A DNA stretch of 25,676 nt from Tubiluchus corallicola. Taxonomy: Eukaryota; Priapulida; Priapulimorpha; Priapulimorphida; Tubiluchidae. The first letter of the stretch is position 1. Each line of letters starts with the position of its first letter. Shown one piece after another: positions 20,631-25,676 of this stretch. The notes under the pieces are model-generated. The model worked only from the letters and a program-made list of their open reading frames with translations, did not search any database and was not told the DNA's origin. The translations under genes and the position numbers were made by a program. The stretch spans positions 1-25,676 of the forward strand of contig JAQGDQ010001782.1 in the NCBI GenBank assembly GCA_030141605.1. Direction: 5' to 3'.

Positions 20631-20864
20631 GTCACTGTTTACTGTGAAATCACAAGAGGAAATCAGGGAAAGCTTCTTAGTACAGCACGATCCGCTAAGC
20701 GTGTCCTCCATCCGGGTACCAGACAAGACTGATGGCAGAGTGGAGCCCGTCAAACAGCCGCTAGGTGGCGTGACAGACTGGCAGATTGGTGTCATCGCTC
20801 TAGCAGCACTAATTGTTCTCATCTGCGTCATCGCCATCATCGCCATCTGTTGCTTATGGTCAAG
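20631..20864 (+). CDS. Cadherin exon 5: end of membrane-adjacent domain and transmembrane helix
   Basis: This 234-base exon starts with one base that completes GA|G (Glu) and ends with two bases (AG). It encodes about 77 residues. The SSIRVPDK motif resembles LEIRTPE at the end of the PCDH15 membrane-adjacent domain. A linker follows, then a single hydrophobic segment starting DWQIGVIALAALIVL and ending AICCLW, about 25 residues: a type I membrane anchor. The donor is gtcggt, with C at +3, which is weaker than all others in this gene. The acceptor ttacacttag is pyrimidine-poor. Even so, the phase agrees on both sides. The coding frame runs on past the donor to a stop at 20926-20928, so intron retention would give a short tail instead of the long cytoplasmic region. 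Confidence 0.87.
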
Positions 20865-21193
20865 GTCGGTTGATTCCGTTATTTGCGCATTTAATACTTT
20901 TTTGTCACATGTGCGTGACCGTAGTTGAGAAAAGAGTCACGTGACGAATTTAGAGCATCGAATGTTTTTTCTCTGAAAAATATGTTTTACTGCATTGTCT
21001 CTTTTATTATGATATTTATCTAATAGAATTTTCCACCGCAACCTGCCACCTAGTGTTGGAAAGAGGAATTTTTTTAACTAATATAATGATTTTTCGTTGT
21101 TTGTTTAATGATTGTTTTAACTAATATGTAAAATGATCATTTTTAACTAATATGTGAAATGATTGTTTATGACTAATATGTAAAATGATTGTA

Positions 21194-22147
21194 ACTACAC
21201 CACACCACACCACATCACACTACACTACACTACATTACACCACACCACACCACACCACACCACACCACACCACACCACATCGCACCACACTACACTACAT
21301 TACACCACACCACACCACACCACATCGCACCACATCACACTACACTACACCACATCGCGCCACATCACATCACACCACACCACATCACACCACATCGTAC
21401 CACATTACACTACACTACACTACACTACACTACACTACACTACACTACACTACACTACACTACACTACACTACACTACACTACACTACACTACACTACAC
21501 TACGCTACACTACACTACGCTACACTACACTACGCTACATTGCGCTGCGCTATGCTACGCTATGCTATGCTATGTTACACTACACTATACTACACTACAC
21601 TACGCTATGCTACGCTACATTGTGCTACGCTACACTACACTACACTACACTACACTACACTACACTACACTACACTACACTACACTACACTACACTATGC
21701 TGCACTACACTACACTTCACTACATTTCACTGCGCTACACTACACCTTGCCATGCTACACTACACTACACTGCACTGCACTCACTGCACTCACTCCTCAT
21801 GCCTGCCTACTACCTACTACGCTATGCTACACTACACTACACTACACTACACTACACTACACTACGCTACACTACGCTACACTACACTACACTACAGTAC
21901 ACTACACTACACTACACTACACTACACTACACTACACTACACTACACTACACTACACTACACTACACTACACTGCACTACAATACGCTACACTACACTAC
22001 ACTACACTACACTACACTACACTACATTACAGCACACTACATGACACCACACCACACCACACCACACTACACCACATCACACCACTTTGCACTACACTAC
22101 ACTACACTACTACACTGCACTGCACTGCACTACACTACATCACACTA
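21194..22147 (+). repeat. Pentanucleotide array (CACTA/CACCA), right arm
   Basis: Mirror of 3550-4493, with about as many units but several internal differences (for example around 21700-21760, where the right arm has a divergent ttcactacatttcactgcg block). A short non-repeat island including cctcatgcctgcctactacc (about 21785-21820) interrupts both arms. Confidence 0.95.
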
Positions 22148-22278
22148 GTTGTCTGCAAACTTGTTAACATTGGTTAGTTCACATAACGCTAGTGTTAACA
22201 CCAACAGGCAAACCAACCGATGACGTAAGCGATTTTCACTTACTCAATACGTCACAAGTTTACCTGTTTTTCTCACAG

Positions 22279-22387
22279 TTACAAGAAGAAAGACATGAAG
22301 AGAAAACGCATTTTCATACCATCTCGATACGAACCCGCTCTCATAGAACCAAGACTAGAAAATAAACCTTCAGCTATTCAAGCTCAG
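22279..22387 (+). CDS. Cadherin exon 6: juxtamembrane cytoplasmic segment
   Basis: This 109-base exon has acceptor ttctcacag and donor gtaaga. One base completes AG|T (Ser) and the exon ends on a whole codon. It encodes YKKKDMKRKRIFIPSRYEP and then ALIEPRLENKPSAIQAQ. The very basic start directly after the hydrophobic helix is a stop-transfer signal and puts the C-terminus in the cytoplasm. I do not recognise a binding motif in the rest. The exon sits between the CACTA array and the CAT array. Confidence 0.88.
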
Positions 22388-22743
22388 GTAAGATTTCTTC
22401 TTACATATACGTGTTCACACGATGCAAATTTAGTTTATAATCTGTATGATAAATATCAGTTATGCGTTAATTAACGATTTTCGATATTGCATAATTAGCC
22501 TCAAAAATTTATTTCATTGTATTTTATTTCATTTTAATACTGCATTTGTATTTCATGTGGTCTTAGTTACTGGAATAAAAATTTGAACTGAATGGATTAT
22601 AATTCTTGCCAATCTCAGGAGAATCGTAATAGCTAACACAAAGATTTGACATTGTATCAACAGCTGTATGTTTTGCGTACTTATAATTTAATCTTTGCCT
22701 GTAAATAGTGGACCAAATTATGTAAACATGTGTTGTAAAATAG

Positions 22744-23248
22744 AAGATCAATCATATCATCATCGTTGTCGTCGTCGTCGTCATTATCATCATCATCATC
22801 AATTATCGTCGTCGTCGTCATCATCAATTATCGTCGTCATCGTCATCATCGTCGTCGTCATCACCATCATCGTCATCATCATCATCAATCATTATAGTCG
22901 TAGTCGTCGTCGTGATCATCATCATCATCATCACCACCACTACCACCACTATCATCATCATTATCATCACCACCATCATCATTATCATTATCAGTCATCA
23001 TCGTCGTTATCGTCATCGTCGTCGTCGTCGCCATCACCATCGTCATCATCAGCAATTATCATCAATCATCATCATCATCATCGTCGCGGTCTTAGTGATC
23101 ATCATCATCATCATCACTACCATCAGCATCACCAAAGTCATCATCATCATCAATCATAATCGTCTTTATCATCATCATCATCATTAATCATCATTAATCA
23201 TCACCACTACCACCACCATCATCATCATCACCACCATCATCATCATGA
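22744..23248 (+). repeat. ATC/GTC trinucleotide array, right arm
   Basis: Mirror of 2429-2946. The His/Ser/Ile-rich open frames over it are repeat translation only. Confidence 0.93.
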
Positions 23249-23371
23249 TAAATTAGGCCTAGAAATGACTTTAACAGAAAAGTAGAAAACGGTAAGTCAG
23301 TTGAGAACATTTTAATCTCACTAGTAATCAACGAGTCACAATAACTTCATTCAACTTGTGTTTTTTTCCAG

Positions 23372-23779
23372 GACTATGACATACTTGTGCCATACGAACA
23401 TGGCGTCAGACATCATCTAACTCTTCACTCTACAAATCAAAATCAAACTTTTAAACCAAGAGAAGTTCTTCACTCATTAGCAGACAGTCAGTCTATAAGT
23501 TCAGGTCCTAGAGACTTCATGGGTTATGGGCCAGGGCCTTTGACTTCCGCCAATCACACGCATTATAAGCACAGAGGCCAAGGTCTTTTAGACCCAGCCC
23601 ATAGACTTCATAATATGGTGTCAACCAATCATAATCCTCGTCTCATGACGTCGGCCAATCATCGTGCTCATGACAATGGTCCTTCAAACTACAAGAACTG
23701 TTTTTCCGCAGCTGCAGCATCATGTAAAGTGTCAAATACCGGCGAATTACCATCTGTGGAAACTTCGCTTGAGCAAAAG
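23372..23779 (+). CDS. Cadherin exon 7: His/Asn-rich cytoplasmic region
   Basis: This exon of exactly 136 codons (phase 0 in and out) has acceptor tttttttccag and donor gtacat. It starts DYDILVPYEHGVRHH. The middle has an internal near-repeat, LTSANHTHY and LMTSANHRAH, plus STNHNP, so Asn-His pairs recur. It ends SVETSLEQK. No globular domain is recognised, and the composition suggests a disordered tail. One amino-acid difference is seen between the arms: Leu (codon CTT, 23423-23425) here, Pro (CCT) in the left arm. The reading frame stays open through the donor into the heptanucleotide array as far as 24583. Confidence 0.85.
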
Positions 23780-23785
23780 GTACAT

Positions 23786-24537
23786 TGTTTGTTGTTTATT
23801 GTTTACTGTTTATTGTTTATTGTTTATTGTTTATTGTTTTTTGTTTTTTGTTTTTTGTTTTTTGTTTTTTGTTTTTTGTTTTTTGTTTATTGTTTATTGT
23901 TTATTGTTTATTGTTTATTGTTTATTGTTTACTGTTTACTGTTTACTGTTCACTGTTCACTGTTCACTGTTTACTGTTTATTGTTTATTGTTTACTGTTT
24001 ACTGTTCACTGTTCACTGTTCACTGTTCACTGTTCACTGTTTATTGTTTATTGTTTATTGTTTATTGTTTATTGTTTATTTTTTATTGTTTATTGTTTAT
24101 TGTTTATTGTTTATTGTTTATTGTTTATTGTTTATTGTTTATTGTTTATTGTTTATTGTTTATTGTTTATTGTTTATTGTTTATTGTTTATTGTTTTTTG
24201 CTTTTTGTTTTTTGTTTTTTGTTTTTGTTTTTTGTTTTTTGTTTTTTTTATTGTTTATTGTTTACTGTTTACTGTTTACTGTTTACTGTTTACTGTTTAC
24301 TGTTTACTGTTTACTGTTTACTGTTTACTGTTTACTGTTTACTGTTTACTGCTTACTGCTTACTGCTTACTGTTTACTGTTTACTGTTTACTGTTTACTG
24401 TTTACTGTTTACTGTTTACTGTTTACTGTTTACTGTTTACTGTTTACTGTTTACTGTTTACTGTTTACTGTTTATTGTTTATTGTTTATTGTTTATTGTT
24501 TATTGTTTATTGTTTATTGTTTATTGTTTATTGTTTT
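23786..24537 (+). repeat. Heptanucleotide array (TGTTTAT/TGTTTAC), right arm
   Basis: Mirror of 1140-1891, with a few substitutions near its start (tgtttgttg in place of tgtttattg). It begins only about 6 bases after the exon 7 donor. Because 7 is not a multiple of 3, all three sense frames give the same stop-free heptapeptide cycle VYCLLFI, so the long open frames here are an artefact of the repeat. Confidence 0.95.
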
Positions 24538-24674
24538 CTTACACGTGTACTTGCAAACCAACACTGCCCATAAGTCGGCATAGTCAAAACTACGTTACGA
24601 TGCTTGTTAGCAGAATGCATCAAAAACCCCTGCATTTTGAAAACTCATTGCACATAAAACAGGTGCTGTAGCTT

Positions 24675-24860
24675 TCATTTCAGATGTGTTAGTTTGCGAC
24701 GAGCTACACATGTTTGAGAGCTCATGTGAGAGCACAGCGGTAAATCTGAAATTTGAATTTTTATCTCAAAACTTGTCCAGTTTTAGTACAACACACTCAT
24801 TGTATATTTTTGCTGTTGAAAATTATGTTAATATGTTATTATACGAATTAACGATTATTT
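24675..24860 (+). repeat. Dispersed repeat family A, copy between exons 7 and 8 (right arm)
   Basis: Shares ttcagatgtgttagtttgcg, ttgaatttttatctcaaaac and ttttagtacaacacactca with the other copies; it ends in ttttgctgttgaaaattatg. Mirror at about 817-1002. No gene is seen; the short open frame here is part of the repeat. Confidence 0.72.
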
Positions 24861-24944
24861 GGCTTTCCGATATCAACAGCGACTGTCGTTAAAAATACCT
24901 GCAATTTCGGCTAATCGTAATGTTTACAATTGTTTTACAAACAG

Positions 24945-25120
24945 ATAGACGAAGTCACCTCCTTCAATGAACCCTGTTTTGAAGTAGCCCTCTCTTCTGA
25001 CTCGAACCAGAACAGCACTTCGTGGGGTTTTGGACATCTTTCTGAGAAGCGCGATGGAGAAAGTTCTCAATCACTGGCCAGCAGCACCAGTTCCACAACT
25101 GCAAGTCCACGTTTCTGCGG
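24945..25120 (+). CDS. Cadherin exon 8: Ser/Thr-rich cytoplasmic segment, not terminal
   Basis: This 176-base exon has acceptor ttacaaacag and donor gtatgt. It starts on a whole codon (IDEVTSFNEP) and ends with two bases. It encodes about 58 residues, rich in Ser (SSQSLASSTSSTTASPRF), probably disordered and phosphorylatable. The last coding exon should lie beyond 25676. If the donor is not used, the frame runs into the NRF1/DR1 repeat and stops at 25242-25244, giving an alternative C-terminus partly encoded by that repeat. The translation is identical in the left arm. Confidence 0.8.
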
Positions 25121-25154
25121 GTATGTCATAAGCGTTGCTGTAAATAACAGCCAC

Positions 25155-25243
25155 TTCACAGTTTCGTTGTGCGCATGCGCAGTTGCTGTAGGTCAAAGGT
25201 TAAGTGTACCACAGCAGCGCGTCTTAACTACAACTGTCACGTG
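25155..25243 (+). repeat. NRF1/DR1/E-box repeat cassette, copy next to exon 8 (right arm)
   Basis: This 89-bp unit is shared with 20209-20297. It contains TGCGCATGCGCA (25170-25181, the palindromic NRF1 consensus), AGGTCAAAGGTTA (25190-25202, a direct repeat spaced by one base, like HNF4/RXR sites) and CACGTG (25238-25243, bHLH-Zip E-box). It starts 34 bases after the exon 8 donor. The factor names are inferred from motifs only. Confidence 0.8.
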
Positions 25244-25507
25244 ATATTATGATCACCATCAGCACCTATTCGAAGTTGATTGAATTATCCTCATTCTTTT
25301 CCAATTCTTCCCCCTTTTCCTCTACTCTCCTCTGCTTTGTGATATGTTTTTTTCACTCTTACAAAAAAAACAACTCTGTAATTGTCATCATCATCTGTGT
25401 TGTCGTCACTTTTATCATGACCATTATCAGCAGCATCAGGTGCATGATTTCTTCGTTACTATCGGTCATCATGTGTGCTGTCTTTGCCACAGTTATAGTC
25501 AACTAAA

Positions 25508-25565
<58 letters not shown>

Positions 25566-25676
25566 TGTTATCGTCATCATCGTCGCCATCATCATCGTCA
25601 TCATCATAATCATCATCATCATCATTATTATCATTGTCATCATCATAATCATCATCACCATCATCATGATCGCCAT
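25508..25676 (+). repeat. ATC microsatellite at the right edge
   Basis: Exact mirror of 1-169 as far as I can see. Low-complexity sequence at both window ends fits a contig end or an assembly break in a repeat. Confidence 0.93.

Larger units (their letters stand above)
14124..25676. repeat. Right arm of the large inverted repeat
   Basis: This is the reverse complement of the left arm. It carries the cadherin exons on the plus strand, continuous with the upstream exon in the spacer. The inner end is at 14124, where the sequence ttttcattctataact pairs with the left arm and the preceding base does not. The outer end coincides exactly with the end of the window, so the true outer limit of the homology cannot be seen. 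Confidence 0.97.

Noticed and set aside
21185-22177. 330-residue His-Tyr-Thr-Thr-Leu open frame and shadows, and mirrors at 3508-4503
   Set aside because: Translation of a 5-bp microsatellite within an intron, open in several frames at once.
22695-23187. His/Ser/Ile-rich open frames over the ATC array
   Set aside because: Trinucleotide repeat translation; no splice sites or conserved sequence.
23785-24671. Long hydrophobic open frames (262-398 residues) over the heptanucleotide array, and mirrors at 1006-2290
   Set aside because: All three frames give the same cyclic heptapeptide because the unit is 7 bp without stops. Only the first 136 codons from 23372 are a real exon.
25249-25506. 85-residue hydrophobic frame near the right edge (mirror 171-428)
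   Set aside because: It has an ATG and a stop and looks membrane-like, but it lies in degenerate ATC-rich sequence that gives Ile/Ser/Val by composition. No splice acceptor in phase with exon 8 was convincing.

Overview
The window is eukaryotic, from an animal. It has spliced coding exons with GT-AG introns, several long microsatellites, short non-autonomous transposons, and a 5S rRNA-derived element. Base composition is AT-rich. The cadherin gene, the TTAA-flanked MITEs and the invertebrate-looking 5S sequence suggest an invertebrate, possibly a lophotrochozoan; that last point is a guess.

Layout: the whole window is one large, nearly perfect inverted repeat. The left arm (1-11558) is the reverse complement of the right arm (14124-25676), with scattered substitutions and small indels, most of them in introns and microsatellites. 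The two arms are separated by a single-copy spacer (11559-14123). The first and last bases of the window are exact partners.

Gene content: there is one gene, present twice. On the + strand of the right arm (and on the - strand of the left arm) seven exons encode the C-terminal part of a cadherin. They cover the end of one extracellular cadherin (EC) repeat with its DVNDN linker, a last EC repeat, a membrane-adjacent domain resembling that of protocadherin-15/cadherin-23, one transmembrane helix and a His/Asn/Ser-rich cytoplasmic tail. An eighth, more upstream exon (13802-13927) lies in the spacer only and joins in phase to the right-arm copy. The + strand copy is therefore the more complete one, and the left-arm copy lacks its upstream exon at the breakpoint. 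Every exon junction that can be tested agrees in phase. The 5' part of the gene and the last coding exon are not in the window.

Non-coding content: the introns are packed with repeats. On the sense strand, in order, the right arm holds a family-B repeat, a TTAA-flanked piggyBac-like MITE, a second MITE copy, a 111-bp tandem duplication, family-A repeats carrying a CRE, an almost full-length 5S rRNA pseudogene, more family-B repeats, an NRF1/DR1/E-box repeat cassette, a CACTA pentanucleotide array, a CAT array, a heptanucleotide array made of forkhead-type TGTTTAY cores, a second NRF1/DR1/E-box cassette and a terminal CAT array. The spacer holds a 21/42-bp satellite whose minus strand repeats a U1-complementary 5' splice-site sequence, plus a nested hairpin, AT and CT microsatellites and a tRNA-like relic.

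Main caution: a head-to-head near-identical repeat with arms differing at about allelic level can be a real young inverted duplication, or two haplotypes joined wrongly during assembly. The sequence alone does not decide this.
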